From Ciona intestinalis (lineage: Eukaryota > Chordata > Ascidiacea > Phlebobranchia > Cionidae), in NCBI RefSeq assembly GCF_000224145.3, contig NC_020166.2:7492592-7556591 (forward strand): a stretch of 64,000 nt of DNA, written 5' to 3'. Shown here one piece after another: positions 33,001 through 45,012 of the stretch. The first letter of the stretch is position 1. Each line of letters opens with the position of its first letter. The position numbers and the translations under genes are program-made. The notes below the pieces were generated by a model, which saw only the letters and a list, made by a program, of their open reading frames with translations, had not been told where the DNA came from and did no database searches.

Positions 33001-36000
33001 TTTGTTTACACAGCATTTGATATAATATCATAATTATTTTGTAGATTCCAAACAGAAAGCAAAAAAACAGATGAAACAGCAAGGGATTAATCATAATAAT
33101 CATGATGACTTACATAAACATGTGGATGACTATTTAAAGGAACATAGCGAAAAAAGAGAACAAGGTCAGCTACTATTTAATAGTAATATTTCTACGGCTA
33201 CCATTTTTTACGGGCTACCGTTACAAGACACTTAACGACAATTGCTCCAACCCAGTGGTCACTAATGGGTTGTTCAAATTATCACCCATACATAAAAAAG
33301 TTAAAAAAAATAATCACCTACAAAGTAACATCCATGGTAACTCGTAAGCTGACACGAGGTGTTAAACCCGTGTGATAACGACTGTTGTTTCCCGGCCATG
33401 CGAGGATTTACATTACATGTATGAAATAATTAAATTACTATACTGGTGCCAACAGTGTGATTATAGACACAAAAAGTTCATCAAATAGTTATCAGTAAAA
33501 TTGTCTGTTAATAAGACTTTGTTACACAAACTAAATGTATAGCATTGTTTAATCTATTTGAAGCTAAGAGACACTATGATGAGAAAAAGTCCAACAATCA
33601 CCACCATTGGCATCACGGTCATAACAGTCATTCACATCATGACCAAATTCACCACCACCATGATCATGATTTTCATAGTCATGGGCATCATGATCATGAT
33701 TTTAACCATCACGAGTTTCATGATCATCACGTTCCTTATGATCATGAAATGGATAAAGCAGCGCAGAAAATGTACAAAGAGTTGGGAGTCCGTCACCTTG
33801 GTGAGTGGAGTAAATTTGTAAGATGTTGATGCAGCTCGTACAGTCATATAATAGCAATAATGTTGTTAGAAAGTTGTGTTTGTTTGCCTGTTCGTTTCTC
33901 TTATAGTTTATTTACTTTATTTTTTTATTTAATATTTACCCCCTTTAGTTTGTTTGGTTTTAGTTGATTTAGCCTGTTTATTTCTCTTAATAGGGTTTAA
34001 TTAATTTAAAGAGGCAAGTTAGTGGAAGGCAACCCACTTCCCAATGCTTACCATGTAATAACAAACTAATTTTAAAACTATACAGTTTACTAACTTTTTG
34101 CCAGTAAAATGTTTTATAAGTGATTTGAAATCAGCTTAGTTAAGTTCATTCATTCATTTATGCCTATTCATGTACATACTTAAAAATATCAAACCAACAA
34201 CACATTAATTATTTTTACAGCATCTGGCAAAAGTGGTAAGGTATCTACAGAGACGACCAATCACCTACTTCAGTATTATACACTGAGTTTACAAACTGGC
34301 GAGAATTGTTACTTTCAGAATGTAACAAAAGACTCCAATATAATTATTGATTTTAAGGTAGGCTAAGAGATGGTATTCTTGGCTACTAACCGAACTAGTC
34401 ACCAGCTAAATTTGATTTTGCTTGTTCAGTTGCCCAAATTAAATTTTAATCGATTTTGACCGAATAACTTCTGTAATAAACAATACACAGAAACTTAGTC
34501 GGCCGATTAAATGTAAAAAACTCCGACTCAATTTTAGTTAATCTAATCAAAAAAGGTGGTAACCAACAATTACCGTGAACGACTAAACTCGGTAGCTGAG
34601 AATACCCTCCCAGGTCTGCTAACATGATGAAACAAGCGGTTATTGTTGTAGTGTGCTGCTGTTAATTCAATATTACCCATTTAAACCATTCTGTGAATTG
34701 TCTAATAAAAATAACTCACTTAAAAAATGTACCACTAATATTTAGGTATTGTTTGGTTTTTAGTACATTTGTTATAACTTAGTGCAAAGCGATACTTTAG
34801 TATTGTTCTAATTTCTATTCCGCGCTTAAACTCTCTCATATTTGAGTTTGTCAAATCAATTGTAATATAAATACAAAAGTGTGTGATTTCCTTATGCACA
34901 TCTTACCGTGATATTCCAGCAAACATCTGGTGAAACAGTCTTGGTGAAAGTTTTTGATCCAAACAACAAAATTATCGTGGAAACAAAGAGAGTTTTTGGG
35001 ACTTTATACGCCACAGCTAAGCTAGATGGTAAGAGAAAACTATTTTGTAAACAGTAGTAACTTGTGTATCGATGGTATAATCAAGTACTTAGTTTAAACC
35101 TAAGATTCTAACCCGATTCCTTTAGCTTCCTTGATTGATGGTTACCTATGAGATATGACAGAACATAGACAGTCGTTATAACACTATTTTTTTGGCCCAA
35201 AGGTGTGTGTTTTTTAGGGGGATTTACTTTATTTACAATAAGTTTTTTTAGCAAACAGGCAATCATAGTGTGCAATGGTCATGTAAGTTGCTGTTAAAAA
35301 CTCAGCTGTGTAAGGAAGTTGTAGACAGAATAAGTGGAAGTGTATACCAAAGTTGTAGTGCAAGAATTGGCATGAAGAATACTAAATATACATTTTATGG
35401 AGCTTGCAACAGCATTGTGAATGAAACCACCCTCTTTTTTATCGAACAAATACATTAACATAGTATATAGTAACACCAACTGCAAAGGTTTCAACATTTG
35501 TGAATACTGCTCTAGTCAAAAAAAGACACGATCGAGTGAAGTAAGTCTATAACCCCCAAAACGAAGTTGGCAAAAAACGAAGAACTGTTTTGTTGGATAT
35601 AATTATTGCATTCTACCGTTTTCGTTGTCTTTTTCTGCATTCAATACGCCACAATTATCGATTTCTTTCCGCGCAGGACCGTATCATGTGTGTATATACA
35701 ATCCGTATTGGAGTACGCGTAAAGTGTTTATGATTTTAGACGTGGAACCGCTCGATTTAGGAGAGCATTACAAGACTCACGACCAGGTCACTTTTCAGTT
35801 TTTTTAGGCTAAGTAGTTTTTGTAATCGTCCTAACTCTTTAGGTGCATTTCTTTCATCCTTTGAACGAAATTTTGAAACAAACTCGGCGTTTGCGAGCTT
35901 TGGTGGTTTATGACAAAACTAGATGGTCCATGCGGAATTATGAGGAGACGTATTATACAAGCACTATGATGAACAGGTCTTGGTATATGCTCTACTTGGC

Positions 36001-36064
36001 ATTGGCAATCTACTTTTACAAGTGGTGGCCATACACAAAGTGTTTGGCAATGCAGCAAGCCTAA
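30051..36064 (+). CDS. p24/TMED-family GOLD-domain protein with long His-rich luminal extension, 488 aa
   Basis: Thirteen exons: 30051-30116, 30767-30830, 31228-31299, 31532-31612, 31814-31903, 32241-32321, 32627-32704, 33045-33164, 33564-33800, 34221-34357, 34920-35028, 35677-35786, 35843-36064. Signal peptide MFTFLVLLLCFCSVGC. Residues about 23-297 are seven to eight phase-1 exons, several repeating a unit like HDLHDHVKKIMDxxHK, ending in a dense His stretch (HHHHDHDFHSHGHHDHD, exon 9). Residues about 300-415 form a GOLD domain (LQTGENCYFQNV; GPYHVCIYNPYW, the paired Cys), followed by a helix with HPLNEILKQTRRL and a single membrane span (YMLYLALAIYFY) with a short tail. The p24 family works as cargo receptors between ER and Golgi and is normally about 200-230 residues, so the extension is exceptional. 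His clusters suggest Zn/Cu binding (inference). Exon 3 and 5 donors (GTGCGC, GTTGGT) are weak. Poly(A) CAATAAAAG near 36147. Confidence 0.82.
32010..32210 (-). repeat. SINE copy in intron of p24 gene
   Basis: Inverted copy with CTTTATCCTCGC, GTGACCACTGGGTTGGAGCAG, CACATGCGCCCACAATGGTAGC and the tRNA-like head read backwards (CCTTGAACCCATTACCTC, GCGCTAACCACTTTGCC). Confidence 0.8.
33232..33415 (+). repeat. SINE copy in intron of p24 gene
   Basis: ACGACAATTGCTCCAACCCAGTGGTCACTAATGG, an A-rich tract, ACCTACAAAGTAACATCC, CGTAAGCTGACACGAGG and CATGCGAGGATT. Head missing. Confidence 0.75.
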
Positions 36065-37155
36065 ATTTATTACTTGCTCAAGATAAAGTGACATACCGAA
36101 TGCAAGCCCAGGTTTAAATATACCCTTTGCGTGAAACGTTCACATCAATAAAAGATTCTCGCTATCCGGTTACATAGTTTTTTTATCGGAACATCAGCGC
36201 GATAATAGCTAAAGTACAGTTGTATCTGCATTGTGACATCATTTAGAAATCACCACACATTCCATAAATTGGACAATTAAGCTTGTGCGGGAACAATTTT
36301 GATGCAAAAGTAAAACTATATTCATTGGACCTTAATTCGGTTTCCAAATGAATACACACTTGTGACTTAGTGAGTAAGCAAATGCATAGCGCTTCCGTAA
36401 ATAATATGACTCCGGACCCATTTAAAATTGGTTAGTCCCCGTAATTTAACACAGTTTCAAAATGAAGGTAAAATAACAAAAATACCACCCAAATCCATGG
36501 TTAAAAATGATATATTATTTAGTATACACGAAGACAGCTTGTTTATGTGGTTACACAAATAAAAAAAAGTGCACAGCCGCGCTGAACAAGAAACTCCCAA
36601 GTCTTTATTCGGTTCAAATGAATAATGGCGATATGCGGTTTTCTTTGAAACACCTTTACTCCGACTCTGGAAAACAAGTGTTCGAATTAGTTTATTTAAA
36701 CTTTTCCAACTCTCTCAGCTTTCTCACGTGTATATGTATAAGGTAAAGGAAAACTAGACACCTTTAGCACATAATATCCAAATATTTGTTCGTATTTTAA
36801 GCAATTAATAACGGTCTATGGGAGTTATGAGGATCTGGTTTTATAATTCTTTGAATGTTCTTTGTTTACTATCAAGTGGGACAAAAAAAATAGAATGAAA
36901 AGTTGTCCCATATCCCCCACCCCACTACACCATTGCAGAAACGCCATGAAAAAGTTGCTAATGGATAATATACGCGAACAGATACCAAGGTACCTGTAAG
37001 ATACGCATTAAATTAAATTGCGCATTAACAAGTCACGCATGTGCGGTGTTTAACGTACGGAAACTTCGTAAATCTTTAACTTAAGGAAGCAAATTGTTTG
37101 GGCAATATTAGGTTGATAAAAATTTAAACAACAAACAAACTTTTACGCAACACTG
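36065..37155. other. Convergent intergenic region
   Basis: p24 3' UTR, an inverted MITE-1 at 36739-36932 (ACACCTTTAGCACATAATATCC to TTGTCCCATATCCCCCACCCC) and AT-rich sequence. No further exon of the claudin-like gene was found downstream of its third exon. Confidence 0.55.
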
Positions 37156-39750
37156 CTATATATAACTCCTACCAAATGTCTTGTAAGCTTTGATCCCCAG
37201 TATTCCAGCTACCAAAGCCAATATGGCGCCCAGCAGTGTCATTCCGAAGCTATAGCCCAAGGTAACAGTGGAGGAAACGCTGAAGAAAAATGAAACAGCG
37301 ACTGCGATCCCAACGACTGAGAAGAATGCTGTCGACGTATAAAACATGGTTTATATTAAAAAATACAAGTGGTCCTGGTTTTAAAGGGACGGTGCTTTTA
37401 TTTTAATAGTTGTAGACTAGAGACTAGAGAGCTGTCGACTTTTATAACACCAATTTTGCTTTTACGATCGTACCGTTTTTTGTTAGGGTGGGGTAAAATA
37501 GGACATGATTTTAACCACATCGTATAATAGGAACCCAACATTATCCCATTTTACCCCATAGTAATATATATGGCCGATTGTATGAATAAATGTAACTAGC
37601 TTTACCCTCGCAGGACCAAAACACCACAGTCCATAACACGGGTGTTCTGTTTCATATACACTTCGGGCCAGCTTACGAGTTATGTGTATGTTACTTTGTG
37701 GGTGAATATTTTGGAGGGATTTTTATTACATTTGGCTGATAACTTGTAAAACCTATTAATGACCACTGGGTTGGAGCAATTGTCGTTAAGGTTCGCCTTG
37801 CTCAAAGACAAATATGCCCACAACGGTAACAGCGACTGCCTCATTATTTTTCTTCTTCTTACTTTGTCTCTAAGCCGGATAATTATGTTTTATTACGAGA
37901 CGCCACTGGAAAAAAACGTCAGCCTAATCAAAACACTGAACAACCATTAAAATTAATTCAGTGCTGCTTTAATCAGTCGGATTATAACTCAATGCTTACG
38001 TTTCCTATGGAAACAATAACTCTGATCGTACTAATGAGTGTATCCGGGATGTTAAGATGTTAGACAATGCATGTATTCCTCATATCCTTGTCTTATTGTT
38101 CATATCCTGGTGCTTACAGAATGCAATACAGACGGAAAATGACAAATGCAGTACCGGCTGAAGTTGAATGCACTGTACGCGCACTCTTTGCTAACGAAAA
38201 CATATTGGTGTATAGCATTTAACCAAGACTTAAGAGCGGGCAAAACCGTTTTCCAAGACAAAATTCCGATGTTTTACAAATATAATTAACGACCTAGCGT
38301 AGGCTATACTTTTAATTGATCAGCTTTTTTAATCCAACTATATGACATGGTGTAGAAACTTCTGAACAATCCATTTGTAACTTTGATGAAATTTTACAAA
38401 CCTGATACAATAGAGAGTACGGATCCACCCAAAATCAGGTTTTTCTTTGGACCAGAACACCCGCACCCAACCCCAACTAAAATTACTCCGACAAATTCCA
38501 TTATGAACGAGAGAACTAACAATGCCAGAGCTGCCGATAACTTTGCCGGACGACTGACTGCAAAGAAGTAGTTTTACAAATAAAAATCGCCCACAAACGT
38601 AGGATTAATATAACTTTAATTAAGCATAGAAATTAATAACAGAAAAATATAATTTTATAGTTGTATTTATAAACTTTACATGGCAAGCTAGATCAGGTGG
38701 TTAATTTCGGTAGGTTAACTCAAGTTTCAGAACACTATTAATATAAAAATAACTTAATTGTTTGTCCCGTCTTTCCCCACATTGCATTTTTGTATAGGAT
38801 TTCGTTGCTAAACTTTAAAAGGTTTTGTTTTAATTCAGCAATTTATACTTTAGGGTTCATTAAAATTTAACATACCGATATAATACCAAAATAATATATG
38901 AAAATTGTATTCGAAATTCAGTCACACTTGGAGATAATTTATGAGAAGTGTCTTAGTGTAGGCCTATATATAGTAATACCCAAAATATGTAAACTTTGTT
39001 AATCAATATTATCCATTGTCTGTTATTACTAGTTGATATGCATTTGTAAAATACAATATTTATTATTTGATGTTTGAACAATAACCATCAATGTTTAATC
39101 ACATTTTTTTTATATAATATTATAATGTGGGTATAACATGTAAAAACTATAGCAGTGTAGGGCAAGAAAAGAATGCCTAAACTTGTTTTTCGAAGCGTTT
39201 AATATTATTTCGTGATATTTACGCGTATTTATAATAAAAAAAATCATTTATTGAATAAATGATTTTTAATATAATGAAACTCAGTTATTATTCAAAACTA
39301 ACAAGGATTCTTAACTGTCCCGTCTTGTTTGTTTTCGAATTTGTAAAATTACACCGGTTGTGCGAATCGCCAAATAACTCCTTGTGTGTTTTGATATCTT
39401 TTTGGGAATTGCTAATTAATAAAGATATGATAGTACTAATTCCAGGTATCACCCAAATAACGTCATATATTTTTATTTTGAAAGTATTGGGCAAAATGTG
39501 ATTTAGTGTCCCCACTCTAATATACAACATAAACCCGCTATTTCACTATAAGGGGTATAGATGGAATACAGTTGTTGAAGTCAAAGCGTTGCTTACCGTA
39601 ACTTATACATGTAGAATAACCACATGCGCCCAACAAGCCCCACGAAGCGTTTGTTGCGATTATCCATGCCGGAGTTACGAAGCCGATTAATATAAAGAGT
39701 CCTCCGAGGCTCATGTTGACAATAGACGCGATCTGGAGATTTCTTGTCAT
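37156..39750 (-). CDS. Claudin/PMP22-like four-pass membrane protein, copy 1 (160 aa)
   Basis: Exons 39597-39750, 38402-38557, 37156-37328 (TAG), phases 1 and 1. Four hydrophobic segments: residues 7-25, about 58-80, about 95-120, and 130-150. The first extracellular loop reads PAW29...GLLxxC43...C48...R54, a relaxed version of the W-GLW-C-C signature of claudins and PMP22/EMP proteins (the second Trp is Leu). It would act in cell contacts or membrane organisation. Length is shorter than typical claudins (about 210) and close to PMP22 (160). The third exon ends at a GT (ACATTTG/GTAGGA) followed in frame by a stop a few codons later; the same is seen in copy 2, so a further exon is possible. 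Paralogue lies upstream at 42179-43563. Confidence 0.75.
37483..37568. repeat. Short MITE-1 derivative
   Basis: TAGGGTGGGGTAAAATAGGACATG to TTATCCCATTTTACCCCATAG: both ends with most of the interior deleted. Lies in intron 2 of the claudin-like gene. Confidence 0.65.
37595..37850 (-). repeat. SINE copy in intron 2 of claudin-like copy 1
   Basis: Inverted: TTTACCCTCGCAGGACC, ACACGGGTGTTCTGTTTCATA, CCAGCTTACGAGTTATGTG, TGACCACTGGGTTGGAGCAATTG, TGCCCACAACGGTAACAGCGAC. Confidence 0.75.
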
Positions 39751-40629
39751 GTTTAAGAGAAGTGAGCAAACGTAAAACTAAGTAAAATCGTAAAAAATCA
39801 GTTGTTTTCTGCAAAGTACTTCCACAAAATGAGGAGTGAAATAAACATGAACTGATCTTGCAAAATTGCATACGCTGCATTTAAAAACTAGGCATAACTT
39901 TTGAAAACAAACGTTAAAAAAAATGATGATTGCTAGTGCATCACTGCATCACCAGACACTGTTAACGAAATTATCTGAATCTTTGTTTTAACAACTACGC
40001 TTTGCGGATAGCTGCGCCTCAACTGGCTGAAATAAACAATTTGCTTTAGACAAATGCGTAAATCTGCTTGTGAAGAAGGCATTGGAATGAACAATTGTGA
40101 CGTTGACAAAATATATTCATGAGAGAAAAAGGCTGCTGATGTCGTATAGCTATAAGCCGATGCATTCATTCGAATACAAACGAAGTCGGTTTTGTATTCC
40201 ATATGATTTTATTTTATTTATTTTTTTTTACTTGAAGATCGAATTGCAGCTGTTTTATATGTTTTCTTACTCTCTCAAAAGAGTCTTGCTTACAGAATAC
40301 CGACAGAGTTATCTGCTATAACAGCTATAACCATAGAAAGTATCACACTTGCTAGGTTTATTCCGTTTAATAGGCATTGTGTTACCGTTGTTACCGTGTG
40401 TGTATTGACATTTTTTTGCAAAGAGTCTAAGGGAATACTGAGATAATAAAATGTCTGCCCAATAATTAGTGGGGCGTTTCTGTCGTATATAAATAACTTA
40501 TAGCGCCTTCTGCCTTAACCGATTTCTGTTTTTCCTTGCCTTGATACCACAAAGAGTTTATACTAACGCTGGGAAGTTTCCATACACAATTCGATTAAAT
40601 ATAGTTTCACCTTTTGTCGGGGCGCGAGT

Positions 40630-41080
40630 GCATGTAACCGAGAGGTAATAGGTGCAAGGCCTGTCCATGCTACCATTGTGGGCGTATGTGTTCTTGAACA
40701 AGACATTTAACGGCAGTTGCTTCAACCCAGTGGTAATTAATTGGTTGTTTAAATTATTAGGCTTACATAAAAAAGGGGAAAAATCAACAAAAAATAATCA
40801 CCTATAAAGTAACATAGGACACCTTTAACAAATAATTTCCAAATATCTTGATCGTATTTTAAACAATTAACAACGATCTATATGAAAGCCATGAGGATAG
40901 GGTTTTATAATCTTTGAATTTTCTTTGTTTACTACCAAATGGGACAAGAAAATAGACGGAAAAGATGTCCTATCTTCCCCCAACCGACAATATATGGTAA
41001 CTCGTAAACCGCCAAATGGTGTATAAACACCCGTGTTATAACGACTGACGTTTTCCGGCCACGCGAGGATAAAGTAAGTT
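40630..41080 (+). repeat. SINE interrupted by a MITE-1 copy
   Basis: SINE head and centre at 40630-40803 (GTGCATGTAACCGAGAGGTAATAGG, TGCTACCATTGTGGGCG, AACCCAGTGGTAATTA, ACCTATAAAGTAACATA) and tail at 40993-41080 (TATATGGTAACTCGTAAACC, CACGCGAGGATAAAGTAAG). The inverted MITE-1 between them (40804-40992) begins GGACACCTTTAACAAATAA and ends TGTCCTATCTTCCCCCAACC. Order of insertion: SINE first. Confidence 0.8.

Positions 41081-41083
<3 letters not shown>

Positions 41084-41114
<31 letters not shown>
41084..41114. repeat. CA microsatellite
   Basis: About 15 CA units followed by GTGTGTGTGG, directly after the SINE tail (AAGTAAGTTATT), where the family normally carries a short ATTC repeat. Confidence 0.9.
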
Positions 41115-41117
<3 letters not shown>

Positions 41118-41531
41118 TGTGGGCAATGGCCAAATGCTACTAAATGTTTGCAACGTCACACGCCTAAACTTGAAAATATATTAAATACTAAAGTGACTTA
41201 CCAATTAGAGAACACCCAAGTTTAAATACATATACTACATGTTGTTGTAAAATGTAGAAATTTATATACCCATATAAACCGATTAAATGATTTATTATAT
41301 GCTTATATACGTGCACTCGCAAATTGACAGGTACACAATTAAATGCAAAACAAAATCGAGAAAAAATATGCTCTATGTATGGTTTAGTTAAAATGCTAAT
41401 TTTATTTTTATTTTATTTATACATAGTTTTTTTTAGGCGCACAGCAACTTTGTTAACATTTAATAAGAAATTCCCAGTCATTACGGTTAATGTAGTTCGT
41501 CTTACGGTTTTATTGGAAACTTGACTTAATG

Positions 41532-41977
41532 TGTATAGTAGGGTTGGTGGAAGATGGGACACCTTTAACACGTATTATCCAAATATCCTGATCGGGATTT
41601 AAACATTTAACAACGGTCTATGGGAGTCCTGAGGTTACAGTTTTATAGTTCTTTGAATGTTCTTTGTTTACTATCAAATGGGACGAGAAAATAGAATGAA
41701 AAGCTGTCCCATCTTCCCCCAACCTACTATATATAGTAACTTTTTAGCAAGAATCAAACGTTAAAGCGACGCTTAATTCGAATCTTACAACGTTTAGTAC
41801 TGGAAGGTAAGATGGGACACCTTTAACTTATAATATCCAATTATCATGTTCGTAATTTATACAATTAACAACAACGGTATAGGGCTTAGTAATTCTTCGA
41901 ATGTTCTTTATTTACTACTAAATGGGACAGGAAAATAGAATAAAAAGGTGTCACATCTTTCCCCACCCCATAATACT
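41532..41977 (-). repeat. Two adjacent inverted MITE-1 copies
   Basis: 41532-41735 (TAGTAGGGTTGGTGGAAGATGG to TGTCCCATCTTCCCCCAACC) and 41799-41977 (GGAAGGTAAGATGGGACACC to GTGTCACATCTTTCCCCACCCC). Confidence 0.8.
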
Positions 41978-42178
41978 TCGTATACACAAGCATATATATC
42001 TGTAGATAATCAACTAGGTTATATAGGTGTAAAACAAAAAGTGGCAAACAAGAGATTTTGGTTTTATTTGGTCCAAGTAAGAAATTTTGAGATTTTCCGT
42101 TTCAGAATCCCCTCTCTAAAAACACCTAGTTCTCTAGAAATCAAGTTTAAAATTCAATTTCTCTCTTAAGAACGGATA

Positions 42179-43563
42179 TTAAAATTTACCAAATGTCTTG
42201 TAAGCTTTGATCCCCAGTGTTCCAGCTACCACCGCCAATATGACGGCTAGCAGTGTCATTCCGAAGCTATAGCCCAAGGTAACAGTGGAGAAAACGCTGA
42301 AGAAATATGAAACAGCGACTCCGAGCCCAACGACTGCGAAGAATGCTGTGGACATAAATAATGGTTCTCATGAAATGTTATTTTACGAATAAATGTATGC
42401 ATTTGGAATGTTCGGCGTTAATAATACACATCGGGCCATATTTACAACTGTTGTAAAGTGGGAATGTTTTATAAGTATCTGATGCACAAACGGTGCTGTA
42501 TACTTGTCGTATAGACATCTAAAATCTAATAAAGCCCTATTTAATAAAAACGAAAACAGTTTTCTAATTGCATTTTTGCACATATATAGCGAAATTAATA
42601 ACAGATCTCTGGTAAAAGTTGTATATAAAACGTTTTTATTTCGAATTTCCATAACCGCTAGTTTTATATTCTCTATATTAAATAAACAAATTTACACTAA
42701 ACCATGGGAAATTATAAATTTAGAACGTATTTTTACGACATTGTACAAACCTGATACAATAGAGAGTACGGATCCACCCAAAATCAGATTTTTCTTTGGA
42801 CCAGAACACCCGCATCCAACCCCAACTAAAATAACTCCGACAAATTCCATTATGAACGAGAGAACTAACAATGCCAGAGCAGCCGATAACTTTGCCGGAC
42901 GACTGACTGCAAAAAAATGTGCATTTTATACGAGTTAGGCATGGTCAGCACCTACAGAAATGTGGGGAAAGATGGACACCTTTTCATTCTACTTCCTCGT
43001 ATCATTTGGCAGTAAACAAAGAAAATTCAAATATAAAACCGTGTCCTCACGACTTCTTGTTGATTGTTTAAAACACGATCACGATGTTTGGATATTATGT
43101 GCTAAAGGTGTCCCGTATACACTCAAATTACTGTGGGGCAAGATTGGATACCATTAGAACCGAAATACCATATTTCTGGGTCGTATTTTTAACAATTGTA
43201 ATGCTATTTTGGAAACGCGGGCTTTTCGGTATATAATTCTGTAAATATTATTTGTTTACTTTTACTACAAATGGCTTGCATCTTACCCCACCGTACTATG
43301 ACTATTATTTTGCTTAAAGTTGAATTTGTTTATCGCCGTCTTAATATATATAGCTGTTATTAAACTACGAAATATATTATGCAGTTGTTGAAGCCAAAGC
43401 ATTACTTACTGTAACTTGCACATCTAGAATATGTACATGCGCCCAACAAGCCGACCGAACCGTCAGTAAAAATAACCCACGCCGGAGTTACAAAGCCGAT
43501 TAATATAAAGAGTCCTCCGAGGCTCATGTTGACAATAGACGCGATCAGAAGATTTCTTGTCAT
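42179..43563 (-). CDS. Claudin/PMP22-like four-pass membrane protein, copy 2 (158 aa)
   Basis: Exons 43410-43563, 42751-42906, 42179-42345 (TAA), phases 1 and 1, same intron positions as copy 1. MTRNLLIASIVNMSLGGLF, PAWVIFTD, GLLGACTYSRC and SRPAKLSAALALLVL are shared, and exon 2 is nearly identical at the DNA level. The first extracellular loop is the most divergent part (ATNASWGLLGACGYSTC in copy 1, FTDGSVGLLGACTYSRC here). Tandem duplicate with recent divergence or gene conversion in exon 2. The possible extra downstream exon discussed for copy 1 applies here too (ACATTTG/GTAAAT). Confidence 0.75.
42957..43300 (+). repeat. Two MITE-1 relatives in intron 1 of claudin-like copy 2
   Basis: 42957-43105 (TGTGGGGAAAGATGGACACC to AAAGGTGTCCCGTATAC) and 43128-43300 (TGTGGGGCAAGATTGGATACC to TGCATCTTACCCCACCGTA). 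Confidence 0.65.
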
Positions 43564-45012
43564 GTTTCCTTTAATGCAATATCAGACACACGTAAAAAGT
43601 AAAGAATCTACAAAAAATACTGCGACATAAAGTAGAATTTTGAATTAGAAAAAAGATTGAAACTGATTGGAATTGAATTTTTAGTACGCATAACCGCGAA
43701 AGCTGTTTATATAGTAGGGTGGGGGGAGATGGGACACCTTTAGCACATAATATCCAGATATTCTGATCGTGTTTTAAACAATTAACAACGGTCTATGAGA
43801 GTCATGAGGACATAGTTTCATATTTCTTTGAATGTTCTTTGTTCACCACTAAATGGGACGAGAAAATAGAGTTAAAAAGTGTCCCATCTTCTCCCATCCT
43901 ACTGTAAATACAGTAAGGTGGGACCTTTTATTTCTCAGCTTATCATTTGGAACAAACTACATTCAAAAATTATAAAACCATATCCTCACAACTCACATAG
44001 GCCGTTGGTGATTGTTTAAAACACAATTCGTTTTTTTAATATTATTTGCTGAAGGTGTCTATCTCCCCCCTAAACCATTCCTTTAACTGCTTTTAATTTT
44101 GACTATTCCGGGGAAAGCTATCGATTTTAAACCTTTTTTCCACGTAAAGGGTGATTTTTCCAAACGTTTGAATTTGCATATATGACTTTCTGTTATTTAA
44201 CTACATAATACGTCACTTACAATATCAGACTGCTGGTTGTAATGTCCTACGTCATTTTCCTATTACCCGGCTGCTGATGTATTTTCCTCTATTTTGTTTT
44301 CGTAATCGGAGGGAGGTGGATCCGTTCCAACCGCCTATTGGCAGTGCTACGTGCTATGTGAATCATGATTGTGATACTGCGTGGTTTGAAATCCTGTCAC
44401 CATGGCACCAAAAACACTTAATCATCGTGTCCTTAAAAACTAAACGGTATATACGCCTACCCAGATGGCAACAGTCGCTAAATTATGTATACCCATACCC
44501 CGTGGCAAATATGATTGAACCGAAATGTTTATTGTTTATCCGGGTTCAACTGCGTTGTAAAATAGTAGAAACCGAAAAACAAACATAATTGTTATTGTGG
44601 TTTCATTTAATTGACAGAAACCGAAAACGTCATTGTTGATGTACTGATGTATTTTGTTATGTAACGGTAGTGTCACGCGTAACGTACTGTTGTAAATACC
44701 GGGTGTTAGATGCGGAGTTCCTATACATGCTACTTTTGCTGCCACAGCAGATGTTGTATAGATTGACTTCAGAGGTTGCGTACTCAAGTTAGACTGAACG
44801 CCTATAGACTATTTGGACTCGTTTTCTATTCGGTTTTGACTGCTTTATCAAATAGCAGATGCTTTGTCCCTATAACATTTATAGTACCACTAACGACCGA
44901 CGCCGTGGCAAAGTCGTTAGCGCGCCTGCCTGTAACCCAGAGGTAATGGGTTCAAGGCTCGTCGCTGCTACCATTGTGGGCATATGTGTCCTCGGGCAAG
45001 ACATTTACCGAC
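43564..45012. other. Upstream flank of claudin-like copy 2 up to the gap
   Basis: MITE-1 copies at 43712-43906 (inverted, GGGTGGGGGGAGATGGGACACC) and 43908-44082 (AAGGTGGGACC to TCTATCTCCCCCC), then unique sequence with a 103-codon plus frame (44277-44588) that has no recognisable domain, and a SINE head from about 44903. Confidence 0.55.
44903..45012 (+). repeat. tRNA-derived SINE head, cut by the assembly gap
   Basis: The best-preserved head in the window: GACGCCGTGGCAAAGTCGTTAGCGCG (A-box-like), GTAACCCAGAGGTAATGG, GGTTCAAGGCTCGTCGCTGC (B-box-like), TACCATTGTGGGC and GTCCTCGGGCAAGAC. It does not fold as a complete tRNA and runs into N bases. Confidence 0.8.

Larger units (their letters stand above)
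39751..42178. other. Region between the two claudin-like genes
   Basis: Upstream flank of copy 1, a SINE interrupted by a MITE (40630-41080), a CA microsatellite (41084-41114) and two MITE-1 copies (41532-41735, 41799-41977). No coding exon recognised. Confidence 0.6.

Noticed and set aside
33558-33847. Met/Ile/Thr-rich frames over the His-rich exon on both strands
   Set aside because: Alternate-frame translations of CAY repeats; the His frame joins in phase with its neighbours and the GOLD exons.
42504-42938. 144-codon plus-strand frame
   Set aside because: Antisense shadow of exon 2 of claudin-like copy 2; the same shadow exists in copy 1 at 38383-38571.
44277-44588. 103-codon open frame on the plus strand
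   Set aside because: No domain, signal peptide, splice context or poly(A) signal; composition gives no coding impression.
44903-45012. Possible functional tRNA gene
   Set aside because: A- and B-box-like motifs and repeated copies identify a SINE head; no complete cloverleaf is seen.
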